Assembly: GCF_023101765.2 (NCBI RefSeq)
Contig: NC_064237.1
Location: forward strand, 10,832,199-10,896,198
Direction: 5' to 3'
Length of the DNA: 64,000 nt
Source of the DNA: Spodoptera frugiperda
Taxonomy: Eukaryota > Arthropoda > Insecta > Lepidoptera > Noctuidae
The notes below the pieces were generated by a model, which was not told the DNA's origin, made no database searches, and saw only the letters and a program-made list of their open reading frames with translations. Made by a program: the position numbers and the translations under genes. Numbering within the stretch: position 1 is the first letter of the stretch; each line of letters begins with the position of its first letter. This document shows positions 10,800 through 22,874 of this stretch, piece after piece.

Positions 10800-12463
10800 T
10801 CTTGATATGGTAGGCATTTTTGTCATAAAAAGCCCCTAGGTAACGATTATGGAAAAAGCCAATTAATTTTAATAATCTGTTCTCGAAAGTCGATCATATA
10901 ATCAGGAGCAAAATAAATCCAACAATTAATTTAATCTTTATTGATTAATTTAAATCCCATGTTTTTTATAGGTAAGTAGGCAGATTAACGGATTATCCAG
11001 CAGAACATAATTTGAATTTTATTTTCCAGTATTTTCTACATAATAACATACACATTCATTATAATACATTCGTATTCAGATTTAATTTTCTTTGTTTTGC
11101 AGTACTTAACATACGAAAAGGTATCTTCTTTACTATAAAAATTAATCACTAAGATTAGGAGATTATCTGGAACAGACAAGCAAACAGAGAAAAAGTGTAA
11201 GAAATCAGATTTTGGTGTATGTACGTAGTAAAAAGCGGTTATATCAATACTACAAACAGGCATCCACATGTATTTATTAATCTAGACTGGATTTTATTCA
11301 GACACATTAATAAAAGATGCAACGAACTAAACACTAAGCTTTTCATTACCACCGACACCCTTTTACCAATTTCATAAAAAAATATACCAATCGAATGAGT
11401 TTTAGGTTATCAGAAGTACATTAGGTACCTATAGTAGAAATAATGAGATATGTACCTAGTAGGCATAGATGATTGGTACAATGTCTACGTGCTTCGCAGC
11501 AGCCATACGTTGGGTGTATTTAGGCAAAGAATTTTCCGTATTCAAATTTAGCTCTATTGACTTTATATGTAAGGGTGACTGGTAATTAGTGACGGATATT
11601 TAAACACGTGATTGTACTCATGTTTACAAACAACTTTCCCAAAGAAACTTTTTTTGTATACTCACTAGTTTTATTTTTATCACAATAACAAAACAACAAA
11701 ATTTCGCGAGACGAGGCGCCCGCGGTCGCGTTATCGGAAGACTAGTAACTAGGTAGGTATTTTGAAACTTTAGATCATGCGAAAGCACGCGTGCGCGCTT
11801 CTATCAAATTGTTACCACTTAAAACTGAGACTAAATAGGTAGTTGCAAAGTGGACGGGAATGTGATCATAATCACATGTTGTAGGATTGAGGATATGTAG
11901 TTTTACCCTTACCTGTAGCTTATTGCCAAACATTTTACATCGATATTGGCCTAACTCTAATCAGAAATACAACTGCCAAATGCTTTAAACTGCGATAGTG
12001 TGGGAATGGTTGTGGGAAACCCTGTTACGTACGTAGAGGGCGCCCATAGTCCAGGAGCAGGAAAAAACTAGTCTGTAATGATATTAGAATTAGGTATTCG
12101 ATAACCACACACTGGTATAAAACATGACATGTGTGGAAAAAACGTTTATGGTAAACTCGATAATTTTAACATTTCCCAGTACAATGGATTACGTGTTACC
12201 CAGCTATTATTTAATAATGTACGCTTAAAATGTAACAAAAGTAATATTTTCCTATATTTTAATACCAGTATAGTATAGTTGGATTAATTTATATTATTAC
12301 ATTTACCTAGAATTTTGTCAGGTATATTAATATTTGTAGATACTCTGCTAGAATTATATTTTCAATTGATAATATATTATTATTCGCAATTGAATTACCT
12401 ATTTTGCCAGATTTTTATAAGGCATTTAGGATTATATTATAACTTTCGTGAGACAAAATTAAA
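10800..12463. other. Unassigned DNA with a small CpG-rich spot
   Basis: About 1.6 kb with no recognised repeat or gene. AAATTTCGCGAGACGAGGCG and CCCGCGGTCGCG at about 11700-11735 form a short CpG-rich patch in otherwise AT-rich DNA. GGGCGCCCATAGTCCAGGAG at about 12040 vaguely resembles the GC-rich end of the 7868 element. Neither supports a call. Confidence 0.45.
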
Positions 12464-12773
12464 TTAAGTGTGGGAAAGCCATGCTTCGGCATGAATGGGC
12501 CGGCTCGCTGGAGTGATACCACGGCCTCATAGAAAGCCGGCGTGAAACCACGCTTGCGTTGCGGTTCGTTAAGCGAGTGAGGTTACCGCAAGTTCAATTA
12601 CCCCTTTTTGCAATCTTCCTAATTCCCGATTCTCCAACAACACTTAAATTCCTAACCCCCAAAAGGCCGACAACGCACTTGAAACGCCTTTGGTGTTTCG
12701 GGTGTCCATGGGCGGCGGCACATGCTTACCATCAGACGATCCGTCTGTCCGTTTATCGGCTTATAACATAAAA
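12464..12773 (+). mobile_element. SINE-like repeat, family A, near full length
   Basis: The copy runs from TAAGTGTGGGAAAGCCATG to CGGCTTATAACATAAAA, with all family blocks in order, including AACGCACTTGAAACGCC, GTTTCGGGTGTCCATGGGC and CTTACCATCAGACGATCC. It is among the most complete A copies and serves here as the reference for the fragments. The family G element starts right at its 3' A-rich end. Confidence 0.8.
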
Positions 12774-12874
12774 CATGTTTTTCAGCTTACTTACGTAGAT
12801 AAGCGCCTCTAGTATAGCTTGAAACTAGTCGAGTTCCTCGTCAAACAACCACGTGAGTAAGTCGAAAAACATAA
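12774..12874. mobile_element. Family G MITE, shortened, beside a family A tail
   Basis: The outer inverted ends ATGTTTTTCAGCTTACTTAC and CACGTGAGTAAGTCGAAAAAC face each other. Between them are TAGTATAGCTTGAAACTAGT and CGAGTTCCTCGTCAAAC, also present at 31780-31850. The central part seen in the 31725 and 19611 copies is missing, so this is an internally deleted copy. Confidence 0.65.
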
Positions 12875-12936
12875 GAAAGCATTTTTTTTAAGTGATTCTT
12901 CGCCTCATCATTATTAACAGTTAGTTCTTTTTTTTA

Positions 12937-13085
12937 ATGTTAAATGGGCCGACGTTTGGCCGCTATCTTGCCTGATGGTAAGTGATGATGCGGCCTACTG
13001 TGGAGCACGTCTGCCCATAAGCAACCTATTAACTCGGGCTTTGAAGACACCCAGGTTATACCCATCAGGAAACACAGTGTCAAAT
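12937..13085 (+). repeat. Interspersed repeat fragment, family S
   Basis: The block GGGCCGACGTTTGGCCGCT, TTGCCTGATGGTAAGTGATG, TATTAACTCGGGCTTTGAAG and ACCCATCAGGAAACACAG recalls a common lepidopteran retroelement fragment. The first 60 bases recur on the opposite strand at 52785-52846. The class is not determined. Confidence 0.5.
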
Positions 13086-13410
13086 AGGTAGTTGTATAAA
13101 CAGTTAATATAATAAGTTATTTAATTACAATCTCATTATTTATTCGAAGTACTATTGCGATAAATTAACAGACTAGTGCGACCTTGGTTTGTAAACTGAA
13201 ATGTATTTCGAGTCATTATTCATTAATTTTGTTACTTAATGCGTACTAAATGTTTGGATCTAATCCACTGTGGTTGAAATAATCCACCAAATGAGCATTA
13301 ACGATGTAGTACAACAATAGCGACATCTGGACATGCACAAAAACTTTAGTCATCATTACTACTACATTTGATATTCCTGTAGATAGTTAGGAAGTACGTA
13401 GTCTGCTTAA

Positions 13411-13602
13411 AGTAAGCGTCCACAGGCCCGCATTGTACGCATTCCGTATCACGTCATCAGTACGCATCGCATTGCTGATGATGCGGTGCGTACGATGCGG
13501 ATCAGTGGACACAGTTGTAAGAATTTCTATACAAGACAAAATAAAATCCGTTGCGTGCGGAGCCTGCGATGCGTACGATGCAGGCCTGCGAACACGTACC
13601 TT
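13411..13602. mobile_element. Palindromic MITE, PIF/Harbinger-like
   Basis: The inverted ends contain AGGCCCGCATTGTACGCAT on the left and ATGCGTACGATGCAGGCCTG on the right. TAAGCGTCC precedes and ACCTTA follows, consistent with 3 bp TTA/TAA target sites. An internal hairpin pairs CATCAGTACGCATCGCAT with ATGATGCGGTGCGTACGATG. A related fragment with TCCGTACGATGCGTGCGATG lies at about 43673. The superfamily call is inferred from target site and base content only. Confidence 0.5.
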
Positions 13603-13604
13603 AA

Positions 13605-14613
13605 TTAATAATTCGGGATTACGTAATCCAGGATTGGGATGATTGGAAAGGGGGATAATTGGTATATGGTATGTGGTAAGATTTATTTAATACAGAGACA
13701 GTAACCACCATTTGACTACTGTGCTAACTTATAGCTACAAGAGATTTGGTTTCTTTAAAAAGCATACAAGTTAGTATAATAATAATTACTATCTTCAATT
13801 TTTACCACATTTCAAATAACTTTGGTGACTGTATGTAACAGTATTAAATAATCCATTTGTACGTACATTGTAATACCCTTCAAACAATTTTACGGTTCGT
13901 GTATCAACGAAATTACAGCGCAACCACAAGGCAATGTGGGTTCATAATGTAGTTATAGGAAATCCATAGTTTCTATGAATGCATTACGCGTTTTTTTTCG
14001 TGTCAGCTAATTTTCCAATGTTTTACCTCGATTGTTTCGAAGTGCGGGCTATAGGCGTATCGTAATGGCTCCAATTAGTTTGTTCTGAAGTGTTTATAAC
14101 AAAGTTCTGAGAAATTAAAGCAATTTGTCTCCTGTCGTGTTCCGCGTCCTCAGTATTGGGTTAATCGTCAGCCGATTAAAATGGCATTAACGAAATTATG
14201 TGCCGTAATGGCTGCGTATACGCAACTTTTATGGTGTTGCGTTATGGGTTTGTTAACAGAGATTGAACGTGTTCTTGTGCTTTGCCAATGAATCAATCGT
14301 TACTTAGAATCTGTTTGTTTATTGACATCGTTAATGCACTTCCCGTTATTGCATTATTTCCTTGCTTAGGTAAATACCTATTTTATTTGTTGTTGTAACG
14401 TAATACGAAGCTGTTTTCCCTGAAAATACGCGTAGAATTTTCCACAGGAGTCTGACTAATGTCTGATCACATGTAGTAGACGTAGTGTCAATGTCATACC
14501 TACCACAAAAACAACATGTGACCGCTCACTGAAGGACTATGGGCCTTCTATACATATGAGGGTTAGATACCCCAGTTTTAAAAAGTTCAGGTATATCACA
14601 GATCAGAATGGCA
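13605..14613. other. Unassigned AT-rich DNA
   Basis: About 1 kb between a palindromic MITE and a family A copy. No coding signal, RNA gene or shared repeat was recognised. Confidence 0.45.
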
Positions 14614-14885
14614 TTAAGTGTGGGAGAGCCATGCTTCGGCACGAAGGGGCCGGAGTGATACCACGGCCTCACAGAAAACCGACGTGAAACAACGCCAATT
14701 CCCCCCTTCCCAATCTTCCCAATACCTGATTCCCCAACAACCATTAAATTCCTAACCCCCAAAAGACCGGCAACGCACTTGTAACGTCTCTGATGTCCAT
14801 GGGCGGCGGCGAATGCTTACCATCAGGTGATACGTCTGCTCCATACTACGTGTTCCATAAAAAGTATTATTACAAAAAAAAAAAA
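14614..14885 (+). mobile_element. SINE-like repeat, family A, internally deleted
   Basis: The start TAAGTGTGGGAGAGCCATG is intact. GGGCCGGAGTGATACC lacks the CTCGACC of other copies, and CGTGAAACAACGCCAATTCC shows deletion of the GTGAGTGAGGTTACC block. The end retains CTTACCATCAGGTGATACG and a long A run at 14875-14885. Two separate internal losses distinguish it from 12464. Confidence 0.75.
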
Positions 14886-15423
14886 ATACTTTCCCAATGA
14901 TCTAAAACAGGTGGCACTATAACACGACAGAGGAAGTCGATTTTAGTTCCGACATAAAAAAAAAATAAAGTGAAATATCGTGTACGCGTGATATGCAGCA
15001 GTTAGTCCAAACGTTCTTGGAAAGTATCTATAACAGTGTGCTAGGGTTGGTACCCTCACGGTTGAGTAAGCAGGGGACTGGCCCACCGGTGCTGAACTGT
15101 TCTACCTGAGTAGTGACCCTAGTGTTTACTCACTGTCTAGCTGGTGTCACAATCTAATAACGCAGCTGTTTTAGAACGCACTGTTAATCAGTAATTTAAT
15201 AATACTAGACTCGATAAGGTTGAAAATTGTTTGAATTTCAGCGTTTTACCTTGACTTGGGTCTTCGGTTTTTTTAATTGTTGGAATAATAATAAATGTGT
15301 GACATTTATTGCATACAGAATAGAATCAAGCGTTACTTTATGAAAATCCATGCTACACTAAAAATCGATTGTATTGTTAGTGTAACATTTATTGTATGTC
15401 AACCATTTTTACATTATACATTT

Positions 15424-15605
15424 TTATTGAATTCTAGCTGACCTGGCAAACTTCGTATTCCCTCAATATTTTTTTCCTCACCTTTTATTCAGACCTTCCT
15501 TTCCTGGACTTCCACAAATAATTCAAGACCAAGATTAGCCAAATCTGACCAGCCATTTTTGAGTTTTAGCGAGATAACGAGCAGCAATTAATTTATATGT
15601 ATAAT
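15424..15605 (+). repeat. Interspersed repeat, family J
   Basis: It starts TTCTAGCTGACCTGGCAAAC and contains TTCGTATTCCCTC, CCTGGACTTCCACAAATAAT, AGACCAAGATTAGCCAAATC and GAGTTTTAGCGAGATAACG. An opposite-strand copy lies at 39400-39715, where AAACTTCGTACC and GGCCAGCTAG are recognisable inverted. It resembles the 3' part of an RTE-like retroelement, but the class is uncertain. Confidence 0.5.
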
Positions 15606-15609
15606 GAAT

Positions 15610-17206
15610 GACTCTCATTATACTCATTTCAGTTAAGCTAAAAGCAACTTAGGCAGTCAGAAAGAGTGAAACAAAATACAGGCACAACGTATTCATACAT
15701 ATGTATGTAACTCAAAAAATAAAGCATTTTATTTTACTATATTTTTCCAACCTATACCCAATATATTTTTAGATTTTCCACGAATACAAATTTTACGTAG
15801 ACGAAACTAGTATGAAATGGAATAACCTGCCTTATTTATATGCAGGTTTGTCTACTTTATTTTATTTTAGGTTTCTTTCCATTTGTGTTCGACAAGAAAA
15901 CTAGTTTTGTAACCCCATTTTGCGAGACATACATATTTTAACAATGGAATGAATGCCAATAAATACATACATTATCAACCTATTGAAATTCTTCTTCAAT
16001 TACTTTTCTAGTAAAAAAATATACATTGTAGCACGTCCTATTAGCGAGGAAGTAGATGTACTAATACGTATTAAGTGACTCCGTACTTTTCCCCTGTAGG
16101 TAGTTCTATAGACTCATATTTCTACCAAGAATTCTCCTCGTCACGCCATCGCGGAGGGCGGATCCCATAATTAATTCCACTAATATCTCAGATAAGTATT
16201 GGAGAAAATTCTATTTGTTTCCTTCAGCGTTCTAGGAAGAATATTAACTCGAGTACTTCTAAGATTTAGTAGAAAAAATATAATAACTAGTTTCTTGAAA
16301 TCACATCGACATAGTTACTGGCGCGTGTCATGTTTGTACAACAAACAGTTCTATTTTATGTGGAGTAAAAATTTGAGACACTGAATTTCGTAATGTCTGT
16401 GTGTTTACTCGAGAAATTCTTAGGAATCACTTAACCGGCTGTAATGTTTGGTCTGGTAGCGTTCCAATTGGGTCACAGCACTCCGGCATCGATGCTGCAT
16501 GGCAACATGTGTGTTATTGTGTACCATCTGTAATCTGTTGTAATCTAATCGCATTCCCCCATTCATCTTGTCACAGATAAATCGCTTTGTGTGTTTCAAT
16601 ACGTATGCGATATGGTTTGCCTCAGGCGTTTGATATCACAGGATTATTATTGCCGCAAGCTTATCTTTGTACGTAAATCTAGTGATGTAGACGATTACTA
16701 TCAATACCTGTGATATGTGTTCAGTTATGTCAACAGGCGATAGATAATAATAAATATGTAGGTCCTCATATTGTTTTAAATGTATAAAAATATTGTGAAA
16801 TATACCTATTTTACGTTTTTTGAGGAGTTTTCTTACGTTCAGAATAGATTATTCAAAATATGAAATATCTATTGTAACTTTATACGAAAATTATGTCATA
16901 TGATTTATTTATAACGTAGTAGTTTTGGTTAACTGTGGAATAAAACAAATTGTGGCAAGGACAAACTTTATTATAACTTTATTTTGTAGCGATGTGTCAA
17001 CAATGTATACGCGGAAGTACCTAATTGGGATTCTTATGAAGTTGATGATTTAATACTATGTACCTACTATGTAGTCACTTCGCCTTATTGGGAAGACTTG
17101 AGCCGTTGCAGCAACTCAAACTTTGATTGTTGTCTTTTACTTAATATGGTTTTGTCCACACCAAAATAGATTTTATCGTTTTAATTTTTAAATGAATTGC
17201 ACAACA
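15610..17206. other. Unassigned AT-rich DNA
   Basis: About 1.6 kb without a recognised repeat family, RNA gene or coding signal. A 61-codon ORF at 16199-16384 has no recognisable features. Confidence 0.45.
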
Positions 17207-17415
17207 ATAAGTGTGAGAGAGCCATGCTTCGGCACGAATAGGCAGGCTCGACCGGAGTGATACCACGGTCTCACAGTAAACCAACGTGACAACCGCTGGC
17301 GTTGTGTTTTGTTATGTGAGTAGGGTTACCGGAAGCCCAATCACCAGGGGGCAATTCCTTTTTTAATTAATCCCAATCTTTCCAATCCCCGATTCCCCAA
17401 TAACCCTTAAATTGC
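17207..17415 (+). mobile_element. SINE-like repeat, family A, 3'-truncated
   Basis: The head AATAAGTGTGAGAGAGCCATG through GGTTACCGGAAGCCCAATCA is clear. A 20-base insertion (CAGGGGGCAATTCC region) precedes CCGATTCCCCAATAACCC. The copy stops after TTAAATTGCC, so the distal third is missing. Confidence 0.7.
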
Positions 17416-18033
17416 CTTAATTAAAATTGAGGGTTAGGAAATTGATAAGCCTATATATTTGCAGTAAAGACCCAAACAAGAAAAGCAGCAAAACTAATTA
17501 TAATAAACATAGACAAATACTACACGACAGAACTTATTTGTCTGAAGACTAATCAACAACAGTGTTTACTGCAGCGAATTATAAACTATTTAAGTCAAGT
17601 CACCCAAACATTAAAATAAATATACAAAAAAAGAGGAAATGTCAAAAGAAAACTGCGAACCTAATTTCCATAGACGTGCGATTTCTTAAAGCATTCTACA
17701 CACAGCTGTCGTACTATATATAATTATCTATCTTTCTCACTACCAGCATTTCCTATAAACGTTATATAAAAAGTTATATGACTAGTGATTAGTGGAACAA
17801 CAATTGCAACATATTCTGTAGAAACAATACTCCGTAACCGACCATTAGCGCCGGTTGCCGACCGGTGTCGACAACTTGCGGTGTTGAAGCCAACTAATTG
17901 TAGTCTGCGCCGTTTCTTAGGAACCACTTTCTAAGATTGATATTGATTGTTAAATTAACTTGGTATTTCCGACTCGATTGTTTTGATAGATCGTGTTTTT
18001 GTATAGGTACCTATGCTTTAATATTACGGCATT

Positions 18034-18315
18034 GTATTTTGATTACTGCCTCGTTGGTCGAATGGTTGCAAGACCAACTTATGGACAAGAGTTCTCAGGA
18101 AAGTATTACTGGGCTTTTTCGGTTTCTCAGCTCAGTAGCACGATGTCTGGAATTGTGCTCGGTATATGGCAATAGACTCATCGCTTATTACATGGGTCGT
18201 ATAACGCAATTGGTGAAAAGAGGGTGTACATTGTAAAAAGACATTAAGTGCCGTAACGTACACCTCTGCCCACCCTTTCGGGGATAAAAGGCGTGACGTT
18301 GACGTACTTTGATTA
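18034..18315 (+). mobile_element. Family B SINE with clear target-site duplication
   Basis: The element at 18046-18303 begins CTGCCTCGTTGGTCGAATGG and ends TTCGGGGATAAAAGGCGTGACGTTGAC. It is flanked by GTATTTTGATTA (18034-18045) and GTACTTTGATTA (18304-18315), a 12 bp duplication with one difference. The B-box part of the head is shortened (TTATGGACAAGAGTTCTCAGG replaces the usual GGGTTCGATTCCC), so the internal promoter is broken although the insertion site is well preserved. Confidence 0.85.
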
Positions 18316-18394
18316 GTAGCTCTTAGAACGTGATGAGATCAGAAGGAGTCTTAGAATTGGATTTTGGTGGCGTGCCTTTGTCTTATCAACCACA

Positions 18395-18482
18395 AGACGT
18401 TTTTTTTTAAAAACGTTGCCCCACATTAGGATTTTCTCCTGTGTCGTGGGTGCGTTTACAAACATACAAGTTCGTTCGTTCA
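18395..18482 (-). mobile_element. Family D SINE tail, minus strand
   Basis: Only the 3' part is present: minus-strand TTTGTAAACGCACCCACGAC, ACAGGAGAAAATCC and TGTGGGGCAACGTTTTT, followed by an A run. The tRNA-like head is gone, as expected of 5' truncation during insertion. Confidence 0.65.
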
Positions 18483-18859
18483 CTGTTGAACATAGACCTT
18501 ACCCCAATGATTAGCAGTATGTTTTAGTGAAGTATGTATACAAATTACAGGTATATAGTAGGTATATACCTGTATATACTATACACGAATAATAGTGTTG
18601 TAAGTTGTTGTGAATACCACATACAAGGTGTCTCCTTTCATCTCGGAACATAAAGAAAATCCTTGTCTCCAGTATACATAGCTATTATAAGTACCTAAAA
18701 GGAAAACCCTTTTATCGTCGCCTTACGTTACACATGTCAACTTCTATTTTCCCGATTGACACAGATAGAAGATAACAAAGGATGGGGTAAAAGTATTTTC
18801 GCTGACGAAAATTGACGTTGGGTTAATGTCAGGTCTATTATTCTACGTAAAAGGTCTGA
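18483..18859. other. Unassigned AT-rich DNA
   Basis: A short repeat of the unit GTATATA-CCTGTATATAC near 18550-18585 is the only structure seen. No gene or shared family. Confidence 0.4.
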
Positions 18860-19035
18860 GTGCCGCCATGCAGGTACTGCTTAGAGCAGTCAGGATCAAC
18901 TGCTTCAAGCTGCGACTGCTTAGTGAACCACAGACTTCCACATACGCACAACATATACATATAGACTGCTCAAGTAGTTACAACTGCTTCGAGCGGTTGA
19001 CATTTCATGATGCGGTCGCGCAGTCGCCTGGTATA
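18860..19035. repeat. CTGC-rich foldback-like repeat cluster
   Basis: Short imperfect repeats recur: TACTGCTTAGAGCAGTC, CAACTGCTTCAAGCTGCG, GACTGCTTAG, GACTGCTCAAG, CAACTGCTTCGAGCGG. Several pairs are complementary, so the segment can fold into small hairpins. It may be a degenerate foldback element of the same style as 13411 and 19424. A 71-codon ORF across it is not convincing. Confidence 0.35.
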
Positions 19036-19420
19036 CACTGACTCGAGCTGTCGGTCAACTCACTTCATTGCACGTCGTTCTTCTTTACTATTGACATTGC
19101 TAACTGATATTGCTATCAATGGCTGTTGACTCGTAACTGCTAGAGCGGCTCGTCTATGTAAATCACTGGGTAAGTGTTCGAGTAGTCCGTGTATGACAGC
19201 CCTTAATCTTAAGATACCATTGATACATATTATTGGGACATGTCCTCCACAAAATAATGACATAGCAACTAATTGAATCGAGGAAATAGAAAACTTAATG
19301 TTTGACTTTAGCTCTGTTTGATATACTTAACTTTGTGAATAGTAATGTCAGTCACAAACCCATATTGATTGTATTCTATTTAGTTTCTAGTAAAGATCCA
19401 TTTAATTATTATGTAATCGG

Positions 19421-19595
19421 CTTAGGGCTCCCACACAAAACTGCGATGCGATGCGATGCGAATTTCTGCGATGCGATTTAGGGCTCCCATACAAAACTAC
19501 GCCGCACTAAATCGCATCGCAGAAATTCGCATTGCAAGTTCCTGCGATGCGAATTCGCATCGCATCGCATCGCAGTTTTGTGTGGGAGCCCTTAA
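19421..19595. mobile_element. Nested palindromic MITE with 41 bp perfect inverted ends
   Basis: The left arm 19424-19464 and right arm 19552-19592 are exact reverse complements over 41 bp, including AGGGCTCCCACACAAAACTG and three tandem copies of the 5-mer GCGAT. Inside, 19457-19480 pairs exactly with 19508-19531 (24 bp). TTA stands on both outer sides, fitting a TTA target duplication of the PIF/Harbinger type, and the ends start GGGCTCCC. A second AGGGCTCCCATACAAAACTA lies internally at 19480-19499. There is no coding capacity. Confidence 0.75.
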
Positions 19596-19610
19596 TACGA
19601 GGAAGTCAAC

Positions 19611-19692
19611 CAGTTTCAAGCCATGCTAGAGGCTCATATTCATGAGCAGCATTCCGCGACACACGACGCGGCAATTGTCGCGCTGCTACGAA
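19611..19692 (-). mobile_element. Family G MITE fragment
   Basis: CAGTTTCAAGCCATGCTAGA, TCATGAGCAGCATTCCGCGA and ACGACGCGGC match the 31725 copy in part and read as one inverted end plus loop. The second arm is missing. Confidence 0.55.
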
Positions 19693-20264
19693 AGTTATAA
19701 TAAAATTAGAGATCCATTTGTTGTAATTTTCGTTTTTGTCGTTCTAAGTATGTACTTAGGAACCGTCGAGTTAAAACAATGTACATTATAACCTGTAATT
19801 TTACTTCGCCAGTTAAAATGGCTTCCTGCAAGAGACCGTTATTATTTATTATTATTGTTAGAATGAAAGTTTCAAACTGACCAAGAAAGAAAACTTGAGT
19901 TGCCGTGGAAATAGAATTGATTTTCTATTTTTCTCGGAAAGTTGGACTTCATTATTTGTACTAAAAATAACGTTTTCCCATTTTACCTTAGTAAATTAAA
20001 ACGTGAAATATCGTATGACCTTTTGAGGTAACCCGATATAAGGTCTCTTGTGGTCCTATTGGCAACTAACTATTGGATTTGAATTGTGAACAGTACACAA
20101 AGGGAAACCCTGCCTTGAAGAAAAACCAATCAACCTCGTTCATTTTTGGCTAGTAACATTATTGTTGGTATTTGTCGGTATTCACTTTCCCTGTGTGTCC
20201 AAAACATTTTTTTGTCAATTGTCGTGTAGAAGTCACGAAAGGGGTAGATAATATCTTTATTAAT

Positions 20265-20430
20265 ATTTTTTTCAAGAGGAATTTATCCAATGTGTTCTCC
20301 CGCCTTGGGCAAGGCAAGAGGGAGTGAGAATGCAGACTCTTACTGACTAAAAACCACCCCGTTCCTGTTTTTTGAACCGGAGCTCAAAAAGCAGTCCGCA
20401 GCTCCGGGTTGGCATCAGCTATACTGGGTG
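20265..20430 (-). mobile_element. LINE 3' tail (family C), minus strand
   Basis: Minus-strand blocks include CGGAGCTGCGGACTGC, AACAGGAACGGGGTGGTTTT and AGTCAGTAAGAGTCTG, then GCCCAAGGCGGGAGAACACATTGG and an A run. The middle (CTAGCGGGTTTACCGGGG) is deleted and replaced by TTTTTGAGCTCCGG, so this copy is rearranged internally. Confidence 0.7.
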
Positions 20431-20947
20431 CTCTGGTCCTGGTCGGACGGTGAGCTACTCTTGCTCGCCGTATACGACGTTTACATAGATTTTGTAATTT
20501 TGATCTAGTTTTGTTTTCATTGGTGTTTATGTTTTCATTTGTTTTATCTCCATTGGTGGATAAGGTGTTCTCAATATCTGTATAATCTGACGCGTGACTG
20601 TAGGCTAATGAACTAAGACGCTAGCATTTTGTACATTTTGCCCATCGTAATTTTCGCAAGATATCGGATAATTCCAGCCGACTGTTATGAAAAAATGCTT
20701 ACTGAAATGTTACTATATAGGCTTGTTGTTATATGTACACTTGATGAAACTACGTCGATGGTTGTTGAGCAGCCTTTGTGAACGTGGAATACTGATTGGT
20801 CGTTGACTGAATACCTAATTGAATGAATTGGCTGAAATACTGAAGTTAACTTTACATGTTTGTTTGAATAAAAATTTCTATTAAAAAAACAAATTGATAT
20901 ATTTTTTAAATCCACTTTTCCTTTGTTCTTTTTTTTATTTTGATAGG

Positions 20948-21075
20948 GTGAACTCTTCAAAATGTTTCTACCTTTTTGGAAAAAAAAACTAGGGAGTGTG
21001 AGATTTTTACCTCACTAAAACCTCCCCAGTAGCAACCATCTGCACCTAAAGGAGGCATCGGATCCTCTTACCTAC
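20948..21075. repeat. Interspersed repeat, family E
   Basis: The marker blocks AAAACTAGGGAGTGTGAG, CTCACTAAAACCTCCCCAG and ATCTGCACCTAAAGGAGGCA recur inverted at 27262-27397 and, in the same direction, at 55008-55135. Three copies about 6 and 28 kb apart make this an interspersed family. No terminal structure could be placed. Confidence 0.55.
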
Positions 21076-21079
21076 TGCG

Positions 21080-22874
21080 AAAAGAACTATTATGTATTGT
21101 ATCATCCTCAATCAGTCACAAAACCTGTACCTACTGCTGAAGATATAACATCATCAATGACTTCCAAATCGTCAGGCTGACAATTTATACCGTTAGGTAC
21201 TCAAACATCTGTCGGGTTCGTGGAACTAGAATCGTTATTACCAAAAAACTGAGTTTGCTGTTCAGACAGGAAAATTACTTTAATTTCACAGAAACACCAT
21301 TTTGGGGGAAAATAAATATATTTTCTCAGTATCGCAAAATTCTATTTGGAGAAATAAAATTTGTTTTAATATCAAGACCTTTTTTTCTTTGAAGGCGTAG
21401 GCAGATACGAGCGAGTAAGTAGAAAAATGAATAAATTCATGATTCTCGTAGACTCTTGGAGTTTTTTTTTTTATTTATATACTAATTGTTATCTGCGGTT
21501 TCGACTGCGTTTTACCAAGTGTACATAGATAAATAGTCCCCTTATTGATAAAAGCTAGTTTAAAATTGTATGACAATCACGAGTAGATTGTATTTTAATG
21601 CGCTTTTTATTCAGCAGTTAAAAATATTCTTCACAAAAATCTTTCCATTCTCAGTGAGCATGATAGAACGAACAAACTCCCAATAAAATACCAAAATGAA
21701 TAGAAATAACAGCCTTTTACATTTATTCAGAATTGTTTTTTTTTAGTACAAAAACTATATATGAAAATATCTAGCCTCTCCTCAAACGAAAATACAAGTA
21801 TTCTCTCTCGAGAAAAAAAGCAAAAAATTTTTATGCCACGTCGATTTTCAAGTATTCCTCCCAGTCGTTGCCTGCTTTAATCCGTGGCGCCAACATTCCT
21901 GCTTATTACCTATCTTTAAACGCAAAACTGACACTAACCATGTAACATCTCAACCGTAAAAGAACGTCATACATCTTCATACAATGAATTATGTAACTGT
22001 TACCAAAGTGTGACTAATAGAGGAACTGGTCAGTCATTGGAACTGAGGATTTAAGCGCCGGTGGATAAACTGCGACCAGCGAATCGTCGGAAGTACGAAC
22101 TATGTAGTTAGTCGGCTGAGTGAATTAGCTCTTTTTCTTGCAATTCTTAGCATCAGTGTTCCGAGTAACGCGGTAATGAAGGGTCTAATTACCAGAGTTC
22201 GCGGTAACCGTCGGTCTCTCTGTGCCGGCCGGTAATTACTGCCCGTTCGAATGTGCCGTGTTTCGGCGAAGCGCTGTTTGTAATACACGCTAAAAATTGC
22301 AATTACAAGGTAGTGACACTAAATAATTTGCAGAAAATGGAATAATTAAGTCTTTAACTCGTTTCGTTCGTCTGAGGACCATGAACATTCCTATAGACGG
22401 TCCGCTGGAAATGTATTTCATTTAATTATATTAAATACTTGGTTGTCAGAGAAATGTCGGATCGACTATGGTTCAATTACTACGAATTATTTATTGTTAT
22501 TCGTCTATCTATGCCTCTTACTGATAAACTCGAAAAAACTATCCATCTCTATTTCTTTTTTACATTACATGTTCAGTGATAGCAAATTGCAAAGAACAGA
22601 TGAGCCTTCTACATTAGGAAGTCTTGTGCTATTACGATACCCTTAAAAACTGAAATCTTTTTTTATATTTGAATCATAGTTGTACTTTTCTCTTATTTCC
22701 AATTCGAACCATTATAACTAGGAGACAGTTTAAAAATAAATCAATAGATAAAAAGTCAACGTAATTATTCCAAACGCAACAAATAGCATATTATATATGT
22801 AACTTTAGAATTCTTAAAAAACAATCGATAAATAAAGTGGAATTCGACAGTTTACTGTGGTTTAAAGCGTAGAT
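21080..22874. other. Unassigned DNA; one GC-richer patch
   Basis: About 1.8 kb without a recognised family. A patch at 22040-22290 is richer in CpG (CCGGCCGGTAATTACTGCCC, GTTTCGGCGAAGCG) than its surroundings and holds a 62-codon antisense ORF with no known domain. It might be unique regulatory sequence or an eroded element; the sequence does not decide. Confidence 0.4.
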
